Source: Roridomyces roridus (taxonomy: Eukaryota > Basidiomycota > Agaricomycetes > Agaricales > Mycenaceae). Taken from it: a stretch of 64,000 nucleotides of DNA. The notes below the pieces were generated by a model that was not told the DNA's origin, ran no database searches, and saw only the letters and a program-made list of their open reading frames with translations. The position numbers and the translations under genes are program-made. This document shows positions 19,805-32,263 of the stretch, piece by piece. The stretch covers positions 124,001-188,000 of the forward strand of contig JARKIF010000051.1 in assembly GCA_029378245.1 (NCBI GenBank). Direction: 5' to 3'. Every line of letters starts with the position of its first letter. The stretch's first letter is position 1.

Positions 19805-22333
19805 CTACCGCTTGCCCCCATCCGGCGTCGACATCTTGAGCCTCTGCAAATCAGCATACGAACTATTCCGACTCCTCGGCGCACTCCCCGGTGCACTCCC
19901 TCCTCCACCTCCCCCTCCCCCCCCTCCTCCTCCACCTCCTCCACCCAGCATCGCAGTAAGCCCAGGAATAAACCCAATAACATCCTCATAATCCCCTCCG
20001 TCGTCCTCACCCTCGTGTTCATTCGAGCCGTTGTTGTTGGCGGAGGAATGGAAACCAAAGAGCCGTTCGTCGAGCCAGGTCATGGGGTGCGTGAGCCCCA
20101 GGCCCTGTGCGTCGACGGCTCCTGTGCTGCTCTTGCGGCGCCACAAACCGGGTGTGCCGCTCGATGGCGGGACGCTCGAGGATGGAACGAGGATTCTCCA
20201 CTGTGTAGGCCAAGTTGAGTATGTATCACCCTCAAAAGAAAATTGAAGAAAAAGCAAACCTCGTTAAAGTCCTCGTAAAGATTCGGCCCAAAGTCATTTA
20301 TGAGCTCGGACACTTCGTTGGATAGGTGCACACGCATCGCCTTGAGTTTATCGAGCGAGCGTTGGTTGCCCGGAATGAGCGCAGCGATCAAAGGAGGGAG
20401 CGACCTGCGTATGTTCAACACCAACAGCAAACAATAAACAAATTTAAACTCACTTCAAAACGTCCATACCCGCCTCACCAAATTTGAGCGCCGCATAGCT
20501 CATCAACGGTACGCCAAAGAGAACCATCACAGGCGCGATGAACCGCCACTTGAGCGGAGCGTTGGCGCGGATCGCAAGGAGCGTGCCGATGATCGCGTAG
20601 AAAAAGTATAGCACAGGCGCAACGCCGAGTGAAATGAGCACTTTCCACGTTGCGAGTACGTCCCGCGCGGCAATCTTGACGCGTGAAGCGGCGAGAGCCT
20701 CTGATTCAAAGTTTGAGAGATAAGCGCACGAAAAAGAGTGAAAACGAACGAACCTTTGGCCTTCTTTCGCGAGATGATAGACGCCAGGATAAAGATCGGG
20801 CTATTCAACACGACACCTGGGAACGCGAATGTCGTCCAAACAGCAAGCAAACCAATCCGATACGTCAGCAATGCAAGCACCTTCCACGTCGCACGTTGCG
20901 CTCGAGGAACCTATAAATATTCAACACTGATACACCTCGACATCGTTACATGTAAACAAACCTGGTGATCGCGCAGCCCCATATCACGCACGAGCCTGTT
21001 GTACTTGAGGACATCTTTACGAAGTTTCTGCACCCGTGGGAGGTCCTTGAAGTGCTCGTACCCCTCCAGCAGCCGGCGGTTCAACTCGACGACCTGGCCC
21101 AGAGTGAGATGTTGTCCCGGGGTCTTGTAAAGCCGGCGAACGGCTTGTATGAGCTAAATTTCGTTAGCCTCAAATGTCACACAAGCGAAACAGAAACTAA
21201 CCATGAGCGTCTCATAGTCGGGTGCGCGGACGGTGACGGTCTTGAGCGCATTGAAAATCAACTCGAGGAATTTCTGAACGGCCTCGCGCTTCTGTCCGCC
21301 ACCCTTTTTGAACATTTGGACCAGCTCCGGAGGCACGTCCAGCGCTTGACCGAATTCGACGACAGCCCGGGATCGGAATTTGTGCGCATGAAAGTAGGAA
21401 AGACCGCAGGGGACGATTTTGACCTGCAGTTTGGGATCGTTGGCCATAGCGCCAAGTGCCATGATAGATACACCGGCTTTGAGAGGGAGCAGGTCGGTTC
21501 GGTCATGGCTTCCGCCTGCGAATAGTTGAGCGTCATGAATGACACAGTACACCGCGACGCACCTTCGGGGAAAATGCCAATACTTCCGTCCCGGTTGAGG
21601 CAGTCGTATACGTGTCGGTACATTTCCTGTTGGTCGACAAACGGCAGCTTGCGGAACTCAACGGCGCCAGCCTCGGTGAATTTATCGGTAATCTTCTCCT
21701 CCGTCGTGCTAAACTCTTTCTTGATCTTGAGCTCCGTGTCTGAAATAATCTCCAGCACCTCCGCGGAAGCACTGCCCAGGGATTTAGGCAACATGACTTG
21801 CATGCGTGGCTTAAAGTCGAAGGTGAAACGCGTCCCTTCGCCGATGACCTTGCACGGATCGTCGGGGGATAGCCGGATGAGACCAGTGCCCGGTTTGGCC
21901 GAGTCTGCGGCGCGCTCGACGGGGACTGCAGCGAGAATGAGAGTCTGAGAATGAAGATTGGGTCGGCCACATACTGCTGTTAATCAAGCGGGCCCAGAAT
22001 CCAATGAACTTTCTCGTCATGCTCGACGCAGCGACAAGGAACTGCACACGACGACCGCTCTCCTTGTACACCTCCAACCCGAGCAACAAATCCAGGAACT
22101 GCAAAAATGACGTCAATTGAAAAGACTGAGACCATCCAACAAGGACGCACCTGGTTATGGTGCGGTGCGCCGACGAATATGACGGGGCCGTCTTTCGGGA
22201 TATTATAAGACCCTCTGGACCTGATTTCCCGGAAGAAGATGCCAGTGACAATCCTCCAGAAGAGCATTACAGAGGCATAGGACAAGTCCGAGGTCCGCTT
22301 CAGCTCGAGGCTGGTCGACTTTTTGGACGACAT
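19805..22333 (-). CDS. SCT1: Glycerol-3-phosphate (Gpt2/Sct1-type) acyltransferase
   Basis: This enzyme makes lysophosphatidic acid from acyl-CoA and glycerol-3-phosphate (or DHAP), the first step of phospholipid and triacylglycerol synthesis at the ER. Residues 59-64 form the HX4D box (HNQFLD), completed across the first intron. The second conserved box, IFPEG then GSHDRTDLLPLKAG, is also split by an intron near 21540. Several hydrophobic segments near 20880-20460 (for example VLALLTYRIGLLAVWTTF) are likely membrane spans. The C-terminus is low-complexity and contains an uninterrupted run of about 17 Gly encoded at 19895-19945. Exons are separated by about 45-60 bp introns. The start MSSKKSTS is 137 bp from the divergent amidohydrolase. 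The layout agrees with the fungal SCT1/GPT2 family. Confidence 0.88.
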
Positions 22334-22470
22334 GGCTGGTCGTTAAGGCGGGCGACGCGCGCGAAGAAGGGAGGGTGGCTCGAGAAGGCGCGAGGCTGCG
22401 CCGAGAGAGACGGAGAAGGGCGTTGGGGAGAAGCGGCGGCAATTGATCACGTCACTCCCCAAACGCCACC
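22334..22470. promoter_or_regulatory. Shared divergent promoter, acyltransferase / amidohydrolase
   Basis: Only 137 bp separate the two start codons, which face away from each other. The spacer contains no obvious TATA box. Co-regulation is possible but not shown. Confidence 0.5.
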
Positions 22471-24037
22471 ATGAAAACAACCTCGAATATACTGGCTGGA
22501 AAGCTCTTTGACCCGCAAAGTCGGAAACTCGTACCGAACCAGCTCATCGTCGTCTCCAGAACGACGGGTCTCGTCGTCGATGTCTCCACTTTCTCGCCCG
22601 ACTCCGACGCGCTTCTGGATGACCCCGACACTGTGGACCTGCGGCACCTGATTGTGGTCCCTGGTTTCGTGGATGCACACGTCCACTGTGCGTTGTCTAC
22701 CGCAAAGAAACGACTTGTTTGAAGCCGACGACTCCAAGTTTTCCTGCATTCTTACGCCGAGACTTCCTGGGTCGACCAAGTCACCAAGGAGAGTCTAGCT
22801 GAGCGCACCGTGCGGGCCACTATCCATGCACGCAAGACCCTCATGGCTGGATACACTGCTGTCCGGTGCGTATTGCATTCCACGCGCAATACTGGGTACT
22901 CAATTCTGTGCAGAGATCTTGGGACGGAAGGAGCGGAGGACGCCGACATTGCATTGCGCAAATGCCTGTCTGGACCTAACGCCATGATCCCTGGACTACG
23001 ATACTTTACCGCCAACCGAGCCATCGTGACGACGGGCAGCTATGGTAAGACCGTCTCCCCATGAGTGTCGCATTTTCTGACAAAGTACAGGACCCAAAAG
23101 CTCAATCCGTCTCAACACGGAAGGCATCGAAGGCGTAATCGGCGCTGAAGCTGCTGACGGTCCTGCCGACTGCATTCGCGCTGTCCGAAGACAAATAGGC
23201 GCAGGGGCGGATTTGATCAAGGTAACTAACTCTCTACCACGAATGTGTCCTTTACGCTCATATCCATAGATCTACGCCGGTCGGTAAAACCTCTGTGCAA
23301 ACCTGCCCACCTCACGTCACCCAGACTACCCAATCCGCTCCCGCCTGGGCACCCTCTCCCCCCGGGTGGCCACCCGCTCCATCCCAACCTTCAACAACGA
23401 AGAACTCAAAGCCCTCATCGACACCGCCCACGCAGCCGGCCTCAAAATCGCCGCCCACGCCAAAACGACCCCTGCAATCGCAAACCTTCTCAAGCTGCGC
23501 ATCGACTCTATCGAGCACGCCTCGGACCTCCACACCTCCCCTGCGTTAATCCAAATACTCGCAGACCCCGAATGCAGCACGACATACGTGCCCACCCTTG
23601 CCGCGTACTACGCCATGGCCCAACGCAGCGGTGACATCGAAACCGACCCCTCATGGCTCGCTTCATCCAAATCCTTCCGCGCCGTCCTCGCAATGGGGCT
23701 GGGCAGCGTCTCAATTGCATGCGGAGGCGACACCGGTGTATTCCCACACGGGGACAACGCCCTCGAAATGGACCTCATGCACCGTCTCGGCGCACCATGG
23801 GAATGGGTCCTCCGGTGGGGCACTCTCGGCGGGTGGGAATGCATCAGTCCCCGTGTCGTCTCCTCCGAAGGGGACAACGACGTTCCATTCGGCTGCATAC
23901 ACCCAGGCTGGGCTGCAGACATTGTGGGATTAGCCGGCGACCTCGAGTCCGACTTTCCCAAGACGCTGCGCCGCGTCGAATTCGTCATGAAGGGCGGCAG
24001 AGTGTACAAGCAGGACGGAAAAGAAGTTCCCATGTAA
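22471..24037 (+). CDS. Amidohydrolase of the M38 / imidazolonepropionase-like type
   Basis: This is a metal-dependent TIM-barrel hydrolase. After the first intron (about 22689-22738) the protein reads GFVDAHVHFFLHSYAETSW, placing the HxH metal site at residues 70 and 72. Further ligands are visible: the carbamylated-Lys candidate in GADLIKIYAD, His in KIAAHAKT, His in DSIEHASDL, and Asp in CGGDTGVFPHGDN. The C-terminus VEFVMKGGRVYKQDGKE is the closing strand of the composite beta-sandwich. Introns lie near 22870, 23045, 23222 and 23280, each with GT-AG borders. The substrate cannot be predicted; relatives include prolidase- and ochratoxinase-like amidohydrolases. No lesion is seen. Confidence 0.85.
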
Positions 24038-24258
24038 TAGCGACGAGTATTTCATTCATTTTCTACTTGCTCATTAACCAAGGACACAAGTACAGTACAA
24101 TGCCCAGAAATACACAGTGGATACACAGCAGGTAGTCAATGTACCCAAGTTATCGTGAATGAATAAGTACAGGGATAAGTTTGTCACAGCAGTAAGATAT
24201 AAAGAATCTAAAAATCGAAAGAAGGAGAGAAAGGCTTAAATTTATCGCGCACGGACCA

Positions 24259-27200
24259 TCAAATCCCCTCGAGGTATCCCGAGTCTTCCATGAACGTGCT
24301 CCACCGCTCGTCAAGCCGCGAATCCCGCGCGGCCAGCCCCAGATTCGCCAACTCGGCATTGTGCGCCTGAAATGCAGCCTGGGCAGGGTGGTGCTGGTGC
24401 TGGGGATGCGTCGAATACATCTCGGCCGGCGGAGGCGGAGGCGGCTCGTGATGATATTGATGCTGCTGTTGGGACCGATAATGCGGATCCCGCTCGCGCA
24501 ATTGTTGCTGCTGCTGCATACGATGCTGGTGCTGGTGCTGGTGCTGTGCCCGCTCAGCGTCAATGTTATTGTACGCCTGTACAGGCCATCCAGCATACGG
24601 CTGTGACGGAGCTGGCTGGTGCATCATCCCGTCCGAGCTGTAGAACCCATGAGACTGCGGCTGCTGCTGCATCTCCCGCCCATCCATCGGAGAGGTCGCA
24701 TACTCCGAGTAATGCTGCTGCTGCTGTTCCCACCTCGACGAATCCGCATCAACACTCGGCCGCTGCGGCCGGTAAATTGACGAGGAAGGCATCGAATGCT
24801 GGCGCTGTCGCGGTACAGGCGGCGGTGGCTCGAAATGCCCTCCCGCAAACTGCCTGGCATCAAACGACCCGTAATGCGACATATCCTCCCGGCCCTGCAT
24901 AGGCGTTGGCTCCGGCCGACTCTGCTGCCTGCTCTCCGTGATGGAGTGCTGCTGCTGCGGCTGCACAAGAGGAAACCCAACAGACGAAGCCCCTCCGCGC
25001 TGCACGGGCCCAGAAACGAATCTGGTATGCCCCGCAAAGATCGAAAGCTCATCATCAGCTTCCTCCTTCACCTTGACCGGCAATCCCGTCGGGCCCAGCA
25101 CCCCACTCATCTTCCACAGCAGACCACCATTGTCCGCACCAAGCGGAGACGGGTCGTTCTGCGCGGCAGCAAGAGCATGTCTCGCCTTCTCGCTCAGCTT
25201 CGTCAGGATGGTCTATCAAATCATCAGCATGAGGACAAACAGAGTCGCCAAGAAACTCACCAAAGCTCTCGTCGCCCTCCGACTGTACACCGACGCCTTT
25301 GAAAACAACACACAAGCATTATCCAACTCGGTCATCGCCGACGACGCAAGCGGACTCCTCGGGCCCCTCGTGACAACCGTCCCAAACACCACAGCCGCAC
25401 TAAACGCATACGTCCACATCGTCCAAAACCTCGCACAAGAATTTGGCATCGAGGTAAACTGATCCCGAACGGACTTGATGATCGTTCCACTCGCTCGGTA
25501 CGCCGCAAGGAAAGACGGAGCATACGTGCTTTTGAGCGGGTTCGCAGGCTGCTCAATGATAGCTTGCGCAAAGAAGCTCCGGTGGATGTACATCAGCACT
25601 GTGTTCCGATGTCAGTTTTCCTATTCTTCGACTTCAAAAGGAGGGCTCACCAGTCTCCCGGATATGCTCCAACACACATCTCTGCATGCTCAGCCCAACA
25701 TCGTCCGCAGCCTTGGGGTCCTCGAGCAACGACGGCAGCGGAAACTCGCGGACCTTGCGATCGAGCTCCATAATCGTCGCATACGTCGGCGCCTCAGCGG
25801 TAAGCGTCCGCGACGTCACATCCGCCACGCACTCTGCGGCAAAACGAAAGTTCCAGACTTCGACTACGAGTCTATTGGTAAAAAAGAAATCCCAGAGGAG
25901 AAGCGAGGAAGACGTACAGTTTCCATCCCGATCCTTGTAATCCGAAGATTTTGGAAACCCACAGTCGATGTAAGCAAGCGAAAATGAGGGTGGTCGGCCA
26001 GTGTTGAGACTCTACAGATTCAAGTCAGGGTCTATCACATGAAAAAAAAGAAATTCCTCGTACCGTCCAGACATCTCCAACGAATAGATCCCAAAACAGA
26101 ATTCTTCTCCGTTGGACCATCTTGGGCGACAATCCCCACCTCGCGCTATCCCGGTCTACAAAGTCGTCAGCCTCGCTCCGGACCAAAGAGAAGAACCACT
26201 CACGCAAACCAATAGTCTGACTTAGATGCGCCGCGAGTGTGAGCAAACTCCAGGTCATCTCCATACTCGGCTCGGCGTCCTCGCCCTTCTTCCCAGATGG
26301 GCCCGAATCAAGCCCAGTGTATATACTCAGCATATGCAGCGTCTGTATCGTCACCAGACTGGGTTTCTCCAACACTGGCTGCAACGCCAACGCAGCCCTC
26401 GCAATCTGATGCAAATGCTCCCCTTCAGCAGCAACGCGCTGTCGATGCGCGTGTGCCACGGGATCATCGTCCGGAACACCCGGTGGGGCAGGTAAGACGA
26501 TCGCCCCGGCCGCCAAGACCATGAATAGCAGAGCCAAGTCATGTGGGCCCGTATAATCCTCCTCCTCGCGTGTGTTATCGCCTTCCTCCACATCGGCAGC
26601 GACATCCGCAGTATCAGGCCCATTGCCTCCAGAGCCTTCCCACAGCTCGTCATCGTCATCCGGCCGCCCGTAGGCAGTGTAGATGGCATGCGACATCTCG
26701 CGCACCTGTCCAGGCGTCACGTTATGAAAGAGCCATCCGAGGTGTGTAAAGTAGCTTTCGATCAGGCGGCGTGCGTGGGCGCGCCGTGGGAGATGGGAGG
26801 TGACGAGTGCGTGGACAGCTTGGGGAGGACCGAGGGCAGTGAGTGGGAAGGACGCAGAGGAGAAGAGAGTGGAGGGCGAGACGGACGTCGGATGTGGCGG
26901 TGATGCACCCGAATTCGACATATACGAAGAGGGCGCGCTGCGAGAGGGGGAGGCAGGTGACGAGGCATGTGTCGAAGCCGGGGAGAGGGATTGGGAGGAT
27001 CGCGATAGAGAGAGGGAGGAAGGGGAGTCGGAAGCAGAGGCGCTTGTTACACTGGCAGTGTCCGATATATTCGAGAGGAGGAGACTCTGGCGCGAGGATA
27101 AGCATCTTCGATTAGTATAGAGCCAGAGACGCACCTCAGACCCTCCAGTGGGCCCAAAGAACCGTGATATCCCATGGTCCGAGATACTAAGGGTCCCGAA

Positions 27201-27850
27201 AGCATCAATGACATCGCCCGAGCCCGTGCCAGACGTTGTGGGGGTCCGCCCTTCGGGGCCCTCCAGCGACTCCCAGCTGCCCTCTGCTCGTAGACTTGCC
27301 GGGTCGTCGGGGATTGCAAAGTCCTCCCCGTTGACCATCAGTGGGTGGGCCGCGCCGTCTGGGTCGCCCTGTCGTGCATGCAGCGTCGTGAGGGCATCTT
27401 CGAGCAGCCTAATGCGCTCGCCCATGCGTGCAATCTTGCGGTGGAGATGCTCCGTTGCTGCGAGCACGAATCGAGTGCCCTGACCCGTTGCGAGGGCGCC
27501 ATTGGGACATAGAGCTGAGCATCCACGGCGAACACAGGACTGGCAGGGGATCTGCTTGTCGCACTTGATTTTCAGGCTATAATCGAGGTCAAGGAAGGCG
27601 ATACAGGACGAGTCGGAGTGGACTCACCGACGACATTCCGCGCAGCTTACTTCCCCTGAAGATGAGGCGTGAATACGGGCAGCCAGAAGAAGAGGCGAAT
27701 GGACTGGCCTCTGCTGCGTTTAACCTCGAGTTCGCGTGCATGGGAGAGACTGCCTGAAGGCACATAGTCGGCGGTACCGCTATCTTGGATTCGCTTGGAA
27801 TTTGTCTTCGGAGGCTTTGACTTGTCCACGGGCATCAGCACAGTGGCCAA
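24259..27850 (-). CDS. Zn2Cys6 fungal transcription factor with Gln/His-rich tail
   Basis: This is a nuclear DNA-binding regulator. Near residues 50-80 the binuclear zinc cluster reads CAECRRLKIKC, then CDKQIPCQSC, closing with CSALCP. It is split by an intron inside RR. A likely coiled coil follows (HLHRKIARMGERIRLLEDAL). The middle part, about 26050-26760 with WSLLTLAAHLSQTIGLRE, fits the fungal-specific transcription factor domain. The tail at 24259-25110 is rich in Gln, His, Pro and Ser and looks like an activation segment. The splice before the zinc cluster keeps frame only if a GC-AG intron is used (donor near 27700). If that is wrong, the start changes. The target genes are unknown; it is convergent with the amidohydrolase. 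Confidence 0.85.
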
Positions 27851-29629
27851 TACGCAGGAGAGCGAGGAGAGGGGCAGCGATAGTACAAGTCGAAGAAGAA
27901 GAGAGTAAAGGCCACTGGAGTGTGTCTTCGCTTCTGTTGGCAGTTCTCGATTCGGTCAGAAAAGTATTCCAATCTGGGTATGCCGTAATCACACGACCGC
28001 TTGGCTCCTTGGCCGATGCAACCATACACACCCCTCGAGAGCAACGGACTACAGCAACTACAGCATCTTCCCAGCTCTGTGCACGGATACCGCCGGAATG
28101 TCCGGATTTATCTTGCGCATTCGCATGAAGACCCACGCAGCTGACATAGCACTTCTTCGAGCATCAACGTAGCATCAGTACGTAACCTCCAGTAGGACAA
28201 ACATTTTTGCAACCGGGTGTCCCCATACGGTAGCATACGGTCTGAGCTTCGGCGCCGAACAGAGTCTGCAGAGTCAAATTCCCAACCCATTTCACCTCGA
28301 ATAGCTTCCACTTTTCCATTCGACGGTTCCGAAGGTGATATTGCAAATCTCGGTTGACGGAATGGCCTTCCTCCGCCAATCATGCCAAAATCAAATTAAA
28401 TCTCCAGTGTCCACCACCTTCCTTCGATCAATGCATGCGCGGCCGAATTCTTCAGTGCAGATCATCCACGTGCGCAAGTCCTCATTTCCTACGTTCCACT
28501 TTCCACTATGTACTGTTAGGTTCCCAATTCCGCAACAAAAAAAACCACCGGAGAAACACCCTCCGGCGCTATGTATTGCTTGAACGCCGCAACCGGTTTC
28601 TCAATTCTTTTGCCCGGGTCATGACAAAATACGCTAGCATAAACACCTGCACCGCAAAAGTGCTGCTGCGCATCCGAATCGGTTCACTCCCTCACTGCCC
28701 ACCGCGGGACGTCGGTTTGAGCTAGAAAAAAGGCTGTACCGCCCGACAAACAAACACGCTATACATTCAGGGCCGGGGTGACTTGCACTAGTTGAACATT
28801 ATCAGTATACCGGAAACATGATTTTCGACCTTAAGGCCGGGGGGTAAGGTGTAGGTATAGCTGCATGGCGGTAAAAATACCGGTATCAGGTTCAGTTCCA
28901 ATTGAACCTAATTGAACTAACAAAACACAGATGTACTACCACACAAGTCCGAATCAATTTCCAGTATGTACACGCGTCGCCGTGCCGCCGTGCCCTGATA
29001 AGTACTTACCCCCGCGGCCCACAACCTACAAATGGACAAAGGAAGACAAAGTTGGACTCGTATTTCAACCCTGCTGCGCACCCAGCGCGGTCCACCGGCA
29101 TGGCGATACCTTTCTCTGTTGATCCGCGGTGCTCGTCGTTCTCTCCGCAGTCAGGGGCGTCGATCCAAGAGATCTATAAATATGAACGGTACAGGAAACA
29201 TGTACATACAGACGTCGCGAAGACGAAGGAATCAGGTAAAGGTCGAGGTCTGCCGAGGTCCAGCTGCTGTCGTAACCACTGTATGTACCCCATTGGCGTT
29301 AGCGTGGTGCATACAATGGATGAAGAAAAACCCACGTGGCATGGGGAACCAGCCAAAATTCGCTGCAGTGCTCAAGCAGTGCTCCAACGAAATTGCCAAA
29401 CCCGAGCGGAGCGGACCTACATTTCCTCCGAATCCTCGCGTGGCATCTGATTATCAGAGAACGTATTACTGACCGGCGCCCTCTGGCGCCCTCCCTCCCG
29501 AAGAGATATCGAATCGTCGTCATCATCGCTCACCACCGAACGGCCGAAGCACCGACGGACTGCGGAGTATCCAGGCACCCACGTTGAACACTCCTTCCCT
29601 CGCAACGCACATAGTCGTGATAGCGACCC
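27851..29629. other. Gene-poor spacer
   Basis: No recognisable gene lies here. Small frames at 27780-28136 and 28108-28383 (minus) and 28902-29472 (plus) have mixed composition and no motif. Sequence near 28905-28925 has short tandem 'caattgaacctaattgaacta' words. Confidence 0.35.
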
Positions 29630-29637
29630 CGAAGCAG

Positions 29638-31235
29638 CAGTGTTCGCCCAGAGGGCTTTGAATCGGGATCCCGGCGGCTCAGAGCCCTTTGCCCTTTGCA
29701 AAGGGCTTTGGCCAAAGCCCATCTCAGAGCCCTAGTATTTATGTATTTATTTATTATTTTAAAAGGTCCGAAGTAGGGATTGCCAGTGTCCCCGGCCATC
29801 TACTGTACTATTTCGACCAAAGATTCAGTGACGCGTGACGGCGCCCTGTGAAATGAAGGATTTTGCACCAGGTGATGGGTGACGGTGAAAATCTTTGCTT
29901 CGGTACCTCGGGGAACAGTGATTTCGCATCAATTTGGGACGGGATCTCTGGTCCGGGTGATGGCATCAGTCCATATAAGGAAATTTGATGTGATGGCCGC
30001 TCAGTGAATCTCTTATCTGGTGAACTTTGGCGGTGACGCGTGACACCCAGTGAATGATTGGTCGAAATAGTACAGTACATAGTACAGTATGTACTGTACT
30101 ATTTCGAAGTATAGTAGAGCGGAATGGGAAGCGAGGAAGTGTGGCCATGGGGTCGACAAGTGGGGTTTTCAAAGGCGTTAGGAGAGAGGGAGGCGGACAA
30201 TGGCGCGCGGTAGAACAAGGGGCCAGCATTGTTGTCGTGGTCAACCGGTGTCGACACGTCATTATTAAGGTGCGTTCAAAGTTGATGAGGCGGACCCGGT
30301 GTGGAATCCGTTGTGGATTTCACACCAAGGGGCACCAAAGATAAGAAATTTCCTATTATAGGAGGGGAGGGGGGGGTCCCTCCATGGGCTGAAAAAAAAG
30401 TTTTGTACCAAATTTCCGCAGACACTGGAAAGGCTCTGTTTGCATAGTAGGCCACTGAATAGGGCCCCAGTGAACTTTCTCAATTTTTTCGGTACATGGT
30501 CCCGACTTGGTCACGTGTCTGATTAGTCACATACTCTGGTCACATGCAAACCTTTGTCAACTCAGAATTTCGACGGAAAACCCCGATCTTGGGCTCCAGA
30601 GCTGATAGAATGGACTGGAAGCCCTTGGGAGGCATGTACAGGCAGCAGGGGGGGCAAAATACCCAAAATAATGTCATTTGATGCATCCCAAAAAGGAAAT
30701 TCCCTTTTATAGAGGGGGGGAGGGTCTGCCGATTTGGCTGAAAAAAGAAATTCGAGGTGATGTGCTGATCTCTTATCTTTGGTGCCCCTTGTTTCACACC
30801 GGGTTTTTCACACCGGGTTTTTTCCTCACCGACTTTTTATCCGGTGAGCGAAACCCGTTGTGGCCAAAACCTGTTGTGATGGGTTTCTGCCGAGTTCCTG
30901 CGTCGGTAATCACCGGATCAGCGGGTATGCTTCTTAGGCGCTGTCAAACCAGCCATCACAACGGGTTTCAACTTTGAACGCACCATCCAAAAAACCCGGT
31001 GTGACACTCGTTGTGGAAACCAAAAACCCGTTGCACAACCCGTTACACACCGGGTGAAATTTTAACTTTGAACGCACCTATTGCCGTGACCCATCAGCGA
31101 TTGATTGATCTGAGTTGCACGTGATCTCAGAGCCCTCTGAAGGGCTTTGAACTCGACCAAAATTTTCAGAGCCCTCTGCACAGAGCCCTCAAAGGGCTCT
31201 GAGCTCAGAGGGCTTTGCCCTTTGGGCGAACACTG
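29638..31235. mobile_element. Non-autonomous hAT-type element C with 8-bp TSD
   Basis: Both ends begin CAGTGTTCGCCC (12 bp perfect, longer with one mismatch). They are flanked by the exact 8-bp duplication cgaagcag (29630-29637 and 31236-31243). Subterminal regions are packed with short palindromic words of the type 'agagccctttgccctttgcaa'. The interior carries another inverted pair, AGGTGCGTTCAAAGTT near 30270 and its complement near 31070, and degenerate 'caccgggttttt' repeats. No transposase is seen. Length is 1598 bp. Confidence 0.85.
29801..30077. mobile_element. TA-flanked MITE nested in element C
   Basis: The 277-bp segment has inverted ends starting TACTGTACTATTTCGACCAA, nearly perfect for about 28 bp. 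A further fragment of the same end, TACTGTACTATTTCG, follows at about 30090-30107, suggesting an older insertion or duplication of the end. The TA at the borders suggests a Tc1/mariner-type MITE. Confidence 0.6.
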
Positions 31236-31243
31236 CGAAGCAG

Positions 31244-31589
31244 ACGCCGTCGCCCTGGCCCTGGACACTGACAGTGAAGATCTCCATCCGAGCCTCCGAA
31301 TCCCCGCCGATCATGACTCCTCTTCAATTGGTAATCTCAAATTGTCTTACCACGAACATTCGTTCACAGGCCACATGGCACGGGATTCAATGTACCACGG
31401 GAGTCCACGCGGCAACGTTAACATCTGGCAACATCCTGTCGAGAAAAACGAATCACAGTGCGAGGATCACCAAAACCTTAAACTCGAACGACGGCGTTGC
31501 CCCCGGGTGTGTGAATTTTGAACACGGTGCCTGGCTATGGTCCGAGAGGCAGATGAGATCGTCCCAAGAAGGCCTAGCGTAGAAGTCAC
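31244..31589. other. Spacer, no gene seen
   Basis: Short open frames on both strands lack motifs. The first recognisable coding match to the left of the SDR cluster starts at about 31590. Confidence 0.3.
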
Positions 31590-32000
31590 TCCAGGCCAAC
31601 TCAATCGACAAAGATAAGTACCCACCGTTGATTGCCAAAATCTTTGGTTCAGAAGCGGCTCGAGGACTAACACTGTCGGCCCAAGGTTGAAAATTTAGAT
31701 AACAACTAGCATTGCAAGTTACTCACCGGTGATGAACTCGAACAGAGACTCCGTGGAAGCAATGAACGAGACGAGGCTCGCTATATCTTGGCCCCAAGTA
31801 GAAATATATAGACGTCAAGAATGCAAAGCCTACCCGGTAACTTTGAGGTGCGACATTTCCCTCCACTCCATTCATCCTGTCAGCAACTGGCAGTTACATG
31901 GTTGAAATTGATTACCCACAGTCTGTCGAATTCGTTCCGTCAAGTTCTCTTCATTTCTTCCCCCATTTTGCATTAATTAGAGGTTGCAGGTTCAAATTCA
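31590..32000 (-). pseudogene. C-terminal SDR fragment (SDR fragment A)
   Basis: Minus-strand pieces match the last exons of the neighbouring SDR genes: the NEE..TERIRQ segment, WREMSHLKVTG, DIASLVSFIAS..FEFITG, and AINGG. The terminal FD-stop has shifted out of frame. The first two thirds, including the cofactor site and catalytic residues, are absent. It lies downstream of the SDR gene in the same orientation. Confidence 0.7.
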
Positions 32001-32263
32001 AACGGCGGGTCCTAGAAAGAACAGACCAGGTTTACGTCGCCACTTGAGGGCTGCCAAATGGTGAGACCTCGGCTGCCTCTCCAGGAAAGCCTGCTGCCCG
32101 GGAGGGAGTGCGAGACATATCAAAAGCAAAGAATTTCAAAGGATTGTCCCGGTCCATAGACACAAATTGCGTGATGCAAGGTGAGGGTAAAGAGCAAGAA
32201 TGATCTCCGTTGATCCATAATTGAAGAAAAGTACAAATTCCAGTCGGACCGTCGACTAGGAAT

